Below, piece after piece: positions 9,867 to 21,225 of a stretch of DNA of 64,000 nt. Position 1 is the stretch's first letter, and each line of letters opens with the position of its first letter. Origin of the DNA: Alisma plantago-aquatica. Taxonomy: Eukaryota; Streptophyta; Magnoliopsida; Alismatales; Alismataceae. A program made the position numbers and the translations under genes. The stretch is from contig OY856411.1 of assembly GCA_963693085.1 (NCBI GenBank), positions 70,786,001-70,850,000 on the forward strand, read 5' to 3'. The notes beneath the pieces are model-generated. The model worked only from the letters and a program-made list of their open reading frames with translations, ran no database searches and was not told where the DNA came from.

Positions 9867-11536
9867 TGTTGGCTTCTTACACTAACGAGTTTCAATCATT
9901 AGAAGGATATTTTACTTAACCAACCAATCTACGCAAGTATACGGAGGTAGTTGTAGTCGAGGTCAAACACAAGGAGCTTGGTAAATAATTAAACACAACA
10001 GTACTAAAGTTCAACAATCTAGATCATTTTAAAAGGATGGTGATGTTGATTTCACTACAGAAATTTAGATTTAAACAAAGCAGTGGAAGGATTACTGAAA
10101 AGGGTTTTAAGTCAGATATGAATGGATCTTGGACATTAAGATTTCACCCACACATCATAGCATCTCATAGGAACACGAAATTTAAACATACTAAGTACTT
10201 GTTTTAAAAAAGAGGTGTATGTTGCACTTCACCTCCCGGTGCAAGTGCAACGATCTCAACTCAAACCCACATTCTCGTGCATAATATTTGTTTTAGATCA
10301 CAACCTACTCCTCAACTCCATAATCTCCACTCTCGTGGTAGAAGAGGAGTTACCAAGATGAGTAACTCCATACATTCCTACCTATCTTCTCAAATTAAGC
10401 AAGAAAGCATAACACAAGCATATAAAGTGGCCAACCATACATGCAAGAATTGACAAAATTGGTACTCACAAGGTAGAAAAACAAGAAACATAGTATTTAG
10501 TACGAAATTAACATGTTACATACATCCTATGACATGGGAGATACTCTCCCATGCCCAAGAAAGGTAGTTTACTCGTCCATAATCATGTATTGTAGAAATG
10601 CTACAGAAATTTCAGGTTCTAGCATGGTCTAGGCAAAGAAAAATGAGAATAACCAAAAATGTAACCACAAGAAGGTAGAATTCCGGATTTTGGATGAAAT
10701 TCTACTTCTCCAGCTGCTCCAAACCAGACTAGCTCCTCTCCCGAGAAGCTGCGTGGAGTGGGGAAGCTTTGCTGCACCTTTGGAGAAGAGAATGAAGAAG
10801 AAAAAAAGAAGATTGGGGGTCCTTTTGTAAGAAACCACCTCCTTTCTCCCTAAGATTGCCCTCCTTTTCTCTAGCCTTGCTCTGGGATGAGAGAACTTTG
10901 AATTATGACCATGGATAACCTCCTCATAAGTTCCCTCCTTATTTTAAACTGAGGAATCATATTTTCAAAATTTCTGAAACTGATAGTGACACGGCGTGCA
11001 TCCCTCATACACAGTGTGTAAAGCCTTCGTCAGTTGCTCCAGAATGCACTTAGCATGACGTGTGCTGAATTAATGCATGTCGTGCAACTTTCCAAAAACT
11101 TTTGGTCTGCTCGACGCTCCCAGGTGCACGACGTGTTGGTGAAAACACATCGTGTTTATGTCTTATTCTGCACTTTTTAGAAACTCGCACGTCGTGTTCC
11201 AGGAAGAACACGTCGTGCATTTGTCAGTCTGGGTGAACGAATGGTCTTCTGGAATCTTGCACATCAATACTTTATCAGACACACCGTGCAAAGTGCTATT
11301 TTAGCAGAATTAAGCTCCTAAAAGTTGGTTGTAAGTGGGGAAGTCCAAATAACATGAAATTTGAGTCGGGACATCCCCAAATCGGTCCTTTTAGAACATC
11401 TCTGCAATGCACATCATGCGATAAGCAAAATAAAAAAAGATGGCAAGATTAATATGAAAGGAGGTTAAGTGAGATCAAAATGAAACAAATTTGTGTGTGG
11501 TATCATGTGAAAAGATGATGTAGAAAACACACAACA
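9867..11536 (-). repeat. 3' LTR of second Athila/Tat element
   Basis: Bounded by TGTTGGCTTC on the left and CACACAACA on the right (terminal TGTTG/CAACA). On its right is a polypurine tract that reads AGATTAGGGGGATT on the minus strand. Internal text near 9930 (CGCAAGTATACGGAGG) resembles the CGCAAGTGGGCGG block of the first gypsy LTR. The minus-strand U3 carries a CACGACGTGT motif array, followed by a TATA-like TTTAAAATAAGG near 10935. Length about 1670 bases. The left boundary is inferred from the terminal repeat only. Confidence 0.65.
10985..11420 (-). repeat. CACGACGTGT palindromic motif array in U3
   Basis: Around ten copies of a near-palindrome (ACACGGCGTGCA, CATGACGTGTG, CATGTCGTGCA, GCACGACGTGTTG, ACACGTCGTGCA, ACACACCGTGCA) spaced about 20-40 bases. 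They lie upstream of the TATA-like sequence of the minus-strand LTR. Many copies contain the ACGT core favoured by plant bZIP and bHLH factors. Its function is unknown. Confidence 0.75.
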
Positions 11537-11556
11537 AATCCCCCTAATCTTGAACC
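11537..11556 (-). promoter_or_regulatory. Polypurine tract, second gypsy element
   Basis: Minus strand reads CAAGATTAGGGGGATT directly before the LTR start TGTTGTGTG. This is the expected primer for plus-strand DNA synthesis. A second similar G-run (AAGCTTAAGGGGGCAC on the minus strand, about 12607-12622) lies 1 kb upstream. Confidence 0.6.
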
Positions 11557-12605
11557 ATTGCTTTTCCTCAAGCAAAAAGAACAAGGATACATACAAGGTG
11601 AAAGATTATTCAAACTCATGCATGGATTAAATGAAAGAAAGATATGCAATCAACTCAACCAACCATGTACATAGTGTTTCTGTTCATTGTTATCTTCTCA
11701 ATTTAGACATCTAAGATAAAGAAATTTAGTTCAGCAATGGTGGTACCAAATCAAATGAGATAATCAACTAGACAACACTAAATAGAATTTGGATAATCGA
11801 GCCAAACAATTAGTGGATGTACATTACAAGTTTTCAGTTAGTATGGATATAAGATGATGAAATCAGTACTAACATTAACAAACTTAGTTGTACTCTTTTT
11901 CTCAAAGGATATGATGATGGAAATTTTTGGGTTTCCGGCACTCGACTGCTAATTTAGGCTTATGCTCACGTGGAATGCCAGCTGGGGTGTTGTTTTTACC
12001 CTCTTTCGATTTTCATACCACCTAACCATCGTTGCCAGATTGGATTCACACTAAGCTAGCATGATATGTGGGTTGTTTGCCATCTTTTATTGGGTAAATG
12101 TAAAAAAATGATAGCACAATTATGTTACAACACCAAAGATAAAAAAGAGTGTTAAGATTAGCAAGATTTCAATCATTCTTTTGAATTTTTTTTTCACTAA
12201 AAAGTTGATTGTAAACACACTAAGAGTTTGGCAAGAGTATCCCGTATTCTAGTAAGTGTTGCAAAGTTGATTTATTCACAAAAATGTGGAACCGTTACAT
12301 GTATTGAGAAATCAAAGATGTAAAAATTGAGATTTCAAACCACAAACACAAACAAGATTGTGTACATGAGAAATTTCCTTTTTCATTTGATTCATGCATG
12401 TCGTTGAATATCTTTTCATATAGCCACAAGAAATACAAAGGACAAGATAGATCAAGCATGGTGTTCATTCTAACATGGTAGCCTCAATTCATATTAATAT
12501 TGACATCAAAGAAAACAGAACATAGAACAAAATGGAAAGAAAAACTGACACAACTGACTCTAACAAAAGGAAATGCAAAATGAAAACTACAATTACGGGC
12601 CGGTT
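11557..12605 (-). other. 3' untranslated spacer of second gypsy element
   Basis: AT-rich non-coding DNA between the two G-runs that follow the Athila-type ORF. No domain or conserved structure recognised. Confidence 0.45.
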
Positions 12606-12689
12606 GTGCCCCCTTAAGCTTGAAATCAGCAGTGTCCTCACTGCATCAAACAAACTCACAGAGTTCACAACCATATACCTATCATGGAT

Positions 12690-14083
12690 CAATATAAAAA
12701 AGAAGGGCCACCACCCTCTTGATCAGGGAAATACTGGCTGACGAGATCTGGAATGTCCATCGGCTGGGCTGTGGAGTCATGCTGCTGGGGAAAATGGGGC
12801 AACTGTAGAAACTTGGGTTACTGTGGCGGTGGTGACTGATACGGTGGTGGGACAGAGTAATGGCCCTGAGAGATATGCCAAGAGTCCATCCAGTGGACCA
12901 TGTCATGCATCACAGTGTACTGCGTGCCCATCTAGTCCAAACAGCCGTCTATGTGATCAAACCACTACTGAACATATCCATAAAGATGCTGGACATCAGG
13001 CATCGCCCAAGTGTACTTAGTCTGAGTACTAGTGGAGGGTGGTGGTGGTGCTGCCTCTACTACTGGTGGTGCTCTGGAGCTACTCACTCCCTGGGTTACT
13101 GCTTCATCTCCAGGCTCTAAAACAACCTTCCAATTTGCCTTGTTGCTGAGATCATTGCGGACTGCGTCTGGGACTTCAATGTATTGTGTCTTGGTAAGAA
13201 AAACTTTGAACTTTATGGTACTATCACTATACTTTGATATAAGACCACAGGCGAGAAGGTAATTGATATCCACAAGGGTTTTTCCTGGTGCAGGTGCTAA
13301 AATAGCCAAATCCAACCCAAGCTTCATTGCAAGAAGAGAGATGACCCCACCACACATGATATCACCCGACTCCCGCTACTTCTAATTCTTTGTTTCTAAA
13401 AGTTTGTTGATAATATAGTAGCTTGAACTGATTTTCTCATTGTTTAACATGCACCACAAAAAGAAAAGATTGGTTTTTCCCACAACCCCTTGAGTTTCTT
13501 TTTTCACAAATATACATGTACTGAGGAGGCGATGTACATAGTGGAAATGGGGTTATGAATAGTTGAGGCTCTTTCCTCTCTATCCCTGTGCACTGACTCA
13601 CTGGTAATCTTAGACCAAAAGGTATCACTATTGAAATCCCCCCGGATAATCAATGTAACCACCGTAATTGCAGCCAAGTAAATCACAAAAATGACGAAGA
13701 TCCATGTTAAAGGGTTTGTTAAGCAAACAGAAACTGATCTTCGGGTATAGATCACGTCGACATTGTGGATCCTCCTCCGCTTTAAAAGATGTCAGAAATT
13801 TGTAAACGAGTCAGGGGTAGGTTTTGGTAACCCTTGTGCAGACAAAATGCAGACCCAAAAACCTCAGGTGGCCCATTACCTCGTCCTTGAAGCCCAATTT
13901 GTTCAGAGTCTCGTCACATGCATAGCGGGAAGGTAACATCCACCTAGTAATTAGAAATTGGTAGTCGACATCCTCTTCAGGTGTAACCCAGAACTGAGTA
14001 GAGGGGACATGTTTCGCCTCAAACGGTGTGGAGGAAGAGATGGCACCACCACAAAATTTTCCTGATCCTTGCTTGAGTGGAGC
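12690..14083 (-). pseudogene. Athila-type ORF downstream of pol
   Basis: A long minus-strand reading frame with several in-frame stops, starting MAPLKQGSGKFCGG at 14083. Blocks in order: LPSRYACDETLNKLGFKDEV, GHLRFLGLHFVC, NMDLRHFCDLLGCNYGGYID, YIINKLLETKN, MCGGVISLLAMKLGLDL, and a Pro-rich tail. This pattern resembles the plant retrotransposon ORF known as ATHILA ORF-1 or putative plant transposon protein. In Athila elements an extra ORF lies in the env position, after integrase, as it does here. Its role is not established; a membrane function was proposed for some relatives, but I see no clear transmembrane segment. Broken by stops near 13808, 13620 and 13370. Confidence 0.65.
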
Positions 14084-14089
14084 CATGGT

Positions 14090-15165
14090 TGTTCTAAAGG
14101 AACGCACGATGTGCAGATGAAGGTCACATCGTGCACATGTAATGAATTTTTTGGCCCTAAAACTAGAATGCATGGAGTGTATCCTAGAGGAATGTCGTGC
14201 ACCTGGAGGTTTGAGGAAGTCTGAGTCAGTGCCGAGAGATGAAGATGGAGGGGAAAAAGTAGGGGTCCGACAAGTTGTTGGTGGTGGCGCGAGCTGGAGC
14301 AACTGCTGGGTACGTGGATTTGGTGGTGACATGCAATGGAGTTGCTCGGTCAGGCTTTTGACACTGCTGGATCGGGTCTGGCTTTGCTCGATTGGGCCCA
14401 ACGTGGAGAAGAAGGATACGCTAGGACGACTACTGGTGAAGGTGCAGAGGCGGCACGAGGTCGCAGAGAGGAAGGCGTGATCTCACACATTGGTGGAGGT
14501 GCTCAGAGTTGATGGTGGAGGTGGCTGTTGGTGAATGTGGAGGTGACACAAACTGAGCAAGGAGGAAGGTTGCTGCTAGCGAAGTTGCATGGTATGAGGT
14601 CGGCATGCACAACGGCTGAAGGTGGCTGCTGCACAGCGGTTGCTGCACGATGACTGAAAATGGCACGAGCTAGGGTTCCTTTCTCTCGCATGACTAAGTT
14701 CTGAAGGGAGTTGAGAAGTAAGGCCGTGCGCCCCTCTTTTAGGACATATTTTACGAGAAGAGACACGACGTGTATAAGACATGCACGACATGTTCTTCTT
14801 TAATTTCCCTTTTTCAAATCTGCCTTTTATGCTAAGATGCATAACATATATTAGACATGCACGATGTATTCTGCTTTGAATTCTCTTTTTTAGACGTGCC
14901 TTTTCGCCCAGATGCATGACGTGTATCTATTAATGCATGTCGTGCGAGTTTTGAGAAACTTTTGCTACTGATTTGAGTGATGAGTACACGACGTGTACTA
15001 AACTAAGCACGCAGTGTAACATTCCAGAAGATTCATTTGTGAACTGAACACGATGTGTTGGTGAGAAACACAGTGTGTACCTGGAGATGTAGTCTGATTT
15101 CAATATCTTTCTGAATGATTGAACATCGTGTCAGACGAAGGCACACCGTACAATATGGAGTTTTT
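14090..15165 (-). repeat. Internal copy of CACGACGTGT motif array
   Basis: Inside the second gypsy element, between the integrase end and the Athila-type ORF, the same palindromic motif recurs (examples at about 14104, 14127, 14190, 14761, 14784, 14921, 14935, 14983, 15047, 15121). Part of it aligns with the LTR U3: ATTAATGCATGTCGTGC occurs in both (about 11068 and 14930) with similar flanks. A TATA-like TAAAATATG (minus strand) lies just after the dense part, at about 14744. The short open frames here look like by-products of the repeat. Confidence 0.65.
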
Positions 15166-15409
15166 GCAGAAATAACATTCTGTCAGCACAGAAGTAATGA
15201 TAGATTTTGTGATATCTATGTCTAAACTATTACATTCATCCATGACAAGCTTATTGATGAAATTAAAGAGTATTTTTGACTCAAATAATGGAAAACAAAT
15301 CTATCCTAATGTGGGTTCAACTCCCACGAGGTCCTCCATTTAGAGTCCAGAGTGAGACTCTTCAGTTCTTCATTTATGCATCTTGGAGGGAGCAAGGGGC
15401 TCCCTTGTC

Positions 15410-16738
15410 TACTTCATCTCCATAGGTATACAACTTGCATTATTGTCCATTCACTTTGAATATGATATCCTTGCCTTGAAGTTCCACATCCCCATATGGA
15501 AAGATCTATAATACAAGAAAAGGGCCTGACCACTTGGACTTAAGCTTTCTGGGAAATAACTTTAATCTAAAGTTAAAAAGCAAGACTTTATCTCCTTCTT
15601 TGAAGTCCTTCCTAAGGATCCTTTTGTCATGCCAAGCCTTTGTTCTCTCTTTATATAGCTTTGCATTTTCATAAGCATCAAGGCGAAGTTCCTCAAGTTC
15701 TTACAACTGCAAAAGGTGCTTCTCACCTACCTTCTTCATGTCGAAATTCAAGAATTTGATAGCCCACAAAGCACAGTGTTCTAACTCCAATGGAAGGTGA
15801 CAAGATTTACCATAGATCAGCTTAAACAAAGTTGTTCCTATGATATTTTTGTAAGATGTACGGTACGCCCATAGTGCATCATCTATCTTTAAAGCCCAAT
15901 CTTTTCTTGAACTAGAGACTGTCTTTTCATAAATGTTTTTCAGCTTCCGGTTGGAAACCTCTACCTGCCCGGAAGTTTGAGGATGATAGGGCGTAGAGAT
16001 CTTATGAGTTACCCCATATCTAGTGAGAAGATTATTGAATTGTTTTTCAACAAAATGTGTGTCTCCATCAGAAATTACGGCTCTAGGAACTCCAAACTAA
16101 GGAAAAATGATCTTTTGAAAAAGTTTTACTACAGATTTGGCATCTGGCACTTGGGTTGGGATGGCCTCAACCCATTTGGACACATATTCACAAGCTACAA
16201 GTATATATTGATAACTGCAAGAGGATGGAAATGGTCCCATATAATCAACTCCCCAGACATCGAATACTTCAACCTCTAAGATAGAGTTGAGGGGCATGTC
16301 ATCACGGTGAGATATACCTCCAGTTATTTGACATCTATCACAATATTTGACAAATAGATTGACGTCCTTGAATAATGTGGGCCAATAGAAACCGGCCTGG
16401 AGTATCTTCGCAACAGTCTTTTCTCCTCCAAAGTGTCCTCCATAGGGAGAGGCATGACATTCAACAATAATCGTAGGGATTTCTTCTTCAGCAACACATC
16501 GGCAGATCAGCCTATCACTTCCATGCTTGAATAACAGTGGATCATCCCAATAGTAAAATTTCACATCATGAAAGAATTTCTTCTTCTGTTGATATGTCAA
16601 ATCAGGTGGGAGTTGTCCGGTAGCAAGAAAGTTAGCTATATCCGCAAACCATGGTGCTTGTGTAGATGATAACACATAGAGTTTTTCAATAGGCAAATGA
16701 TCTTCAATAGGCAAAGGATTTCCAGCCTCCATAGTCAA
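15410..16738 (-). pseudogene. Athila/Tat integrase, broken
   Basis: Integrase inserts element DNA into the chromosome. The minus strand shows the HHCC zinc finger (ECHASPYGGHFG ... YCDRCQITGG), then the DDE core ([23 protein letters not shown] with the second Asp; [17 protein letters not shown] with the Glu). The C-terminal part reads [43 protein letters not shown] and KWSGPFLV. All three catalytic residues are visible. A stop at about 16097, between the first and second catalytic Asp, and further stops in the C-terminal part make it non-functional. Confidence 0.88.
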
Positions 16739-17285
16739 CCTAGAAAGATAATCAACAACATTGTTTTATTTGCCTTTCTTATCTCGGATTTCAAGATCAA
16801 ATTCTTGTAAAAGTAGAATCCAACGAATAAGATGAGGTTTGGCATCCTTCTTGTTCAACATATATTTAATGGTAGCATGATCAATGTATACAATCACCTC
16901 GGACCCCACCAAATATTGTCAGAATTTGTCAAAGGTGTACACTATGGCAAGCATCTCCTTCTCTGTAGTTGTATAATTGATTTGTGCTTCATCAAGGGTC
17001 TTGCTCACATAGTATATGACATGGAGTTTCTTCTCCTTCTGTTGTCCTAGAACAACCCCTACTGCATAATCACTTGCATCACACATTAGTTCAAAAGGGG
17101 CATCCCAATCCGATGGTTGAATAATTGGGGCTGAAATGAGGGCCTGCTTGAGCTTGGAAAAAGCTACGTGGAAGTCATCATCAAATACAAATTCGATATC
17201 TTTTGCAAGTAAGGAACACAATGGATTTGCAATTTTTGAGAAGTCTTTAATAAATATTATGGAGAAACCTACATGGCCAAGAAAA
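16739..17285 (-). pseudogene. Athila/Tat RNase H region
   Basis: Connects RT to integrase. The minus strand shows PLCSLLAKDIEFVFDDDF, APFELMCDASDYAVGVVLGQ (first catalytic Asp in CDASD), KKLHVIYYVSKTLDEAQINYTTTEKEMLAIVYTFDKF, then [18 protein letters not shown] and [18 protein letters not shown]. This order is typical of the gypsy RNase H (RT_RNaseH_2 type). Stops at about 16917 and 16768 and a frame change near 17285 interrupt it. Confidence 0.85.
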
Positions 17286-18140
17286 CTACAGATGTCTGAC
17301 TAAAGATGGAGTAGACATCTTCTCAATGACTTCAACTTTTGCCCTGTCCACTTCAATACCTTTGTTAGATACAACATGGCCTAGTACTACACCAGATTGT
17401 ACCATGAAATGGAACTTCTCCCAGTTTAGCACTAGGTTAACCTTTTTACAACGGGCTAAGACTAATGATAGGTTACATAAGCATTGATCAAAAGAAATTC
17501 CATATACACTAAAGTCATCCATGGAAATTTCCATCATGTTTTCAATGAAATATGAGAAAATGGCCATCATACACCACTGAAAAGTCGTTGGAGCGTTGCA
17601 AAGACCGAATGGCATGCAACGATAGGTGTAGGTTCCATAAGTGCAAGTAAATGTGGTTTTCTCTTGGTCGGGAGGGTAGATAGGAATCTGAAAAAACCCA
17701 GAATATGCTTCCAAGTAACAAAAATAAGAATGCTTTGCAAGGCGTTCAAGCATTAAATCAATAAAGGGCAATGGAAAATGATCCTTGTGAGTTGCCTTAT
17801 TCAAACGCTGATAATCAATACACATACACCACCCCGTGACTATACATGTTTGTATCAACTCATCATTGTCTCCTTTTATGATAGTTGCACCCCCCTTCTT
17901 AGGTACCACGTGAATAGCACTAACCCAAGGGCTGTCACTCATTGGATACATGTTTCCAACATCAATCAATTTAAAAATTTCTTTCTTAACCACTTCAAGA
18001 ATGTTTTGATTTAAACACCTAGGTGGTTCAATAGTCAGTTTAGCATCATCCGCCATATTTATTCTATGCGCGCAGATAGAGGGATGAATGCCTTTCAAAT
18101 CATCAATAGAATAACCAATGACATCTTTATACAAATGCAA
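17286..18140 (-). pseudogene. Athila/Tat reverse transcriptase
   Basis: A 284-residue open frame covering most of the gypsy RT: SICAHRINMADDAKLTIEP, SDSPWVSAIHVVPKKGG, GWCMCIDYQRLNKATHKDHF, LPFIDLMLERLA, FQIPIYPPDQEKTTFTC, MPFGLCNAPTTFQ, the catalytic SMDDFSVYG, and LNWEKFHFMVQSGVVLGH. The xMDD catalytic pair is present, although the preceding residue is Ser rather than the usual Phe seen in the first element (1861-2803). The frame ends at 17286 with loss of the thumb continuation into RNase H, so the polyprotein is broken. Confidence 0.9.
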
Positions 18141-18323
18141 TTCGGCAAGTAATTTATTTTCTTGGTCATTGGTTAACTTATCATTTATTATAATAGGGGA
18201 AGTATAATTAGAGTCAAGAAATGCATACCTAAGCCCAGATGGAAGGTCTTTAAGTTCTACCTTTTTCTCAGATGCACTTTCTTCAACTTTATCATCAACA
18301 AGTGGAGTGTCTTCATTGGTAGC

Positions 18324-19439
18324 CTATGCTTTAGCAATGGGAAGTACTCTAGAATTTTCAGACTTGTTGATTGTAGCCTCATCATCATCACAAAAATTTA
18401 ACATCAAATCAACAATTCTTTCATCGTCCTCCACAATTGAATCAATAGTATCCAATAAACAAATTTTTTCAACACGTGAATGTGCTTTCATAGCATCATA
18501 AATAGAGAATTCCACGGCTTCCTCACCAACCCAGAGCATGAGTTTGCCTTCCCAAATGTCAGCAAGACACCCGATAGTCCTTAAGAAGGATCTTCCAAAA
18601 AGAACAGGATTGGCAGGAATTTCCACCATATCTAAAAAAACAAAATCATAAGGGATGTATAATTTACCAATCTACACTAACACATCTTCCACAATACCTT
18701 TCGGGTACTTGATAGAATGATCCGCTAGTTCAATAGCCATCTTTGTCAGTTTTAGATCTCCAAGATCTAGCTCTTTCCACAAGGTAGATGTGATGAGACT
18801 GATGCTAGCTCCAAGGTCTACTAGACCCTTATCAAAAGTGGTGTTGTTGATCTTGCATGGCAGTGTGAAGGCTCCCAAATCATCTAACTTTTGTGGAAGT
18901 CTATTTTGAATAATAGAACTCATTCTTTCCAAAAGCATTACTATTTCAACTTGATCCACTTTTCTTCTTTTAGTTAAGATATCCTTTAAGAACTTAGCAT
19001 AAGATGGCATCTTGACAATAACTTCGGCTAGAGGAAGGTTGACATGGAGCTTGTTTAAAATGTCCATAAAATTCCTAAAATTCAAATCCTCCTTCTTGTT
19101 TGCAAGCCTTTGTGGAAATGGTGCATTAGCCTTGTAAGAAGGTGGTATTTCAGCCGTACCTTTATCCTTGCTACAAATAGGAGTGTTAGGCTCCTCCTCA
19201 TCAGGCACTTCAGTGTTCTTCTCCTTGGGTGGAGAAGGTCTCTGAATTTCAGCTCCACTCCTCAAAGTTATGTCGTTTGCTTGTTGTCTTGGGTTCACTT
19301 CTGATTGGCTTGGAAGAGAACCAGATTGTGGACTCCTTTTCTGTGCTAGAACTTGTTGTGCTATTTGATTCTCCAACATATTGGTATGAGTGGAAATGCC
19401 ATCCTTTTTAGCGGAAAGTTGGGAAATAGAATCTTTCAA
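18324..19439 (-). pseudogene. Athila/Tat protease region, second element
   Basis: Two adjoining open frames (18672-19439 and 18324-18629). The first has a Pro-rich lead-in with ITLRSGAEI, then LHVNLPLAEVIVKMPSYAKFLKD and the active-site text KGLVDLGASISLI, followed by ELADHSIKYPKGIVEDVLV. The second begins in the protease C-terminus (PVLFGRSFLRTIGCLADIWEG) and continues into the acidic linker before RT. A stop near 18675 splits them. The DLGAS active site matches the first gypsy element. Confidence 0.87.
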
Positions 19440-19501
19440 TAGCTTATTATTCCCCCAGAACTCTTCATTTTACTGCATTTATGTAGAAACAAATTTCTTC
19501 A

Positions 19502-20340
19502 TCATGGCCTCCAAAGAAGAGCTTTGGGGTTATTGTGGCTGTTGGTAATCCCCATTGTTGAAACCTGGTGGATTCCCTTGTCGGTTGAAATGTTGTTGCT
19601 GCTGCGGTTGTTGTTGTTCTTGCTGGAAGTTCTGAGCATTGCTTGTGTTTTGGTAGGAGAAATTAGGATGATCTCTCCATCCCAGATTGTAGGTGTTGTA
19701 ATAGGGATTGTACTGCTTTTTCCCTTGCATTCCAACTTCATTGAATTGTTCAAAGATCCCTTCATTTGCATTAGGAACAAAGCATGAAGAAGAAGTATGT
19801 CCTGCATTGCCACAAGCTTCACATATAACTTCAGCTGATTAGATTTTCATAGTAGTCATCTTCTCAAACTTCTGTGTAAGAACATCAAGTTTGGAAACAA
19901 TAAGATCAACGACATCAATAGTATGTTTCCCTCCTTGCTTCCCAGTTGAAGAACTAGTTGTAGAGGTTGATTTTTCTCCCCTATTTGATCCCCATTGGCA
20001 GTGATTAAGCGATATGTCTTTAATAATGTCATAAGCCTTCCTATAAAACTTAGTCATCAAATGCGCCATTAGCTGTGGCTTCCAGTGTCAATCAGGTGTT
20101 GTAGTACAGTCCATTATATAAAGTTTGAAGTAGCAGCCAGTTGGTTAAACCATGGTGAGGGAAAATGTGTTGAAGATCCTTGAACCGTTCCCATGTGTCA
20201 TACAAAGTTTCTCCATCATTTTGAGAGAAATTAGTGAGCTGATTTCTTAGTTGGGCTGTCTTTCTAGGCGGGAAATACTTTGCAAGGAAAGTATTTAGGA
20301 GTTGGTCCCATCTTTTAATTGACTTCTTTGGAAGAGAAAA
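19502..20340 (-). pseudogene. Athila/Tat gag, second element, 5'-truncated
   Basis: Minus-strand gag with stops between its parts. Capsid block: KRWDQLLNTFLAKYFPPRKT, GETLYDTWERFKDLQHIFPHHG (about 20085-20340). Then a Ser/Thr-rich stretch with LIVSKLDVLTQKFEKMT, a CX2CX4HX4C zinc knuckle CEACGNAGHTSSSC (about 19785-19830) and a Gln/Asn-rich tail (19530-19730). The N-terminal part of gag is missing: at about 20340 the sequence switches to an unrelated frame (see 20341-20813). The 5' LTR and primer site of this element are therefore absent here. Confidence 0.85.
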
Positions 20341-20813
20341 AAGTGATTCCTTCTCAGTTCGCCGCCAAGGATCTCAGGTTGGACGAATTGAAGAGCTATA
20401 TGTTCCTTTTGCACTTGATCCACAAAGAGCTCCTTCCATGACTTATCACAAGTGGCAACTCTGACGTTCGCCATCTCAGACCTGGAACAAGATACCACTG
20501 GAATTTCATTTGTATGAGAAGTAACCGGATTATACCTTAATTGGAAGACTCCTGGGACAACAACAGAAGATCCTCCCCCACACCCTTCCTGAAGAACCTT
20601 CTCCGTCACCTCAATCAGCAGTTTTCCCCCTACATCAACAATTCCTGTGGTAGGATTGACGTGTGAAGTCGTTGGAATTTGACCAGAGGGCCGTATCCAT
20701 CGGCCTTCCTGGATCCCCTCCACCATCACCTCACCTAGCGCCTTCTCCCTTTCAAACTTGCTCCCGCCATCCTCCACCCTTACTTTATTCGGGTAATGAG
20801 ACATCGGGCCCAT
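20341..20813 (-). pseudogene. LINE ORF1-like (DUF4283-type) fragment
   Basis: A minus-strand open frame from 20813 runs to the gag junction at about 20340. The segment SWKELFVDQVQKEHIALQF followed by VQPEILGGEL resembles the start of plant L1-LINE ORF1 / DUF4283 proteins (pattern SWxxLF...ALxFxxP...GG). That match is by memory of the family pattern and is moderate. The rest is a Gly-rich lead region that I cannot assign. The frame then continues out of register into gag sequence, so the fusion is not a designed protein. It looks like a captured or abutting fragment that replaced the 5' part of the gypsy element. Confidence 0.4.
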
Positions 20814-20844
20814 GGAGATGCTTATGCAAAATTTATTTCCTAAT

Positions 20845-21225
20845 GGATGGTTTTCTACTCCATTTGGATAGTTGTATCTTGTGTGGATGTGTTTTGAATG
20901 TGTTTACATATGTAGTGGTGGTGAAACATGATACCACCCCAGTGATTCTCATCATTAATCTAAACTCAGTTTTAATATCATTCTTTTACTTTCCTTGCAA
21001 TTAGTTGAACTACACCCAAATCAACTCTCGTTCTAAATATTAGTCTTATTCAATCCAGATTCAACTAGCAAGATTCTTAAATACATTGTCCCTTGGGATT
21101 CAATCCTTAACTATACAGCGATAAGACTCGTCTTCTTACGGGTGGTACTATTGCACAAGTTTTTGATAAAAACTTAGGGATTTCAGCTCTAAGTGAGTTT
21201 GTTAGTGTAGTAAAAACCACATCAG
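20845..21225 (+). repeat. Inverted Athila/Tat LTR fragment
   Basis: The reverse complement of this stretch follows 5765-6115 of the first gypsy LTR. It has CTCACTTAGAGCTGAAATCC, AATAGTACCACCCGTAAG, TCTTATCGCTGTATAGTTAAGG, TTTCACCACCACTACATATG and AACTATCCAAATGG in the same order. It is thus an LTR end in the opposite orientation to the neighbouring gag-pol, from a different insertion. No primer site follows it; copia sequence begins at about 21226. Confidence 0.75.

Noticed and set aside
14142..14917. Several overlapping 80-110-codon frames on both strands
   Set aside because: They overlap the palindromic motif array, have low-complexity composition and no recognisable domain. I treat them as by-products of the repeat.
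15306..15342. tRNA T-arm-like text GTGGGTTCAACTCCCAC followed by a TCCA end
   Set aside because: No matching acceptor 5' half, D-arm or anticodon arm in the preceding 60 bases; it lies in the 3' non-coding part of the gypsy pol region.
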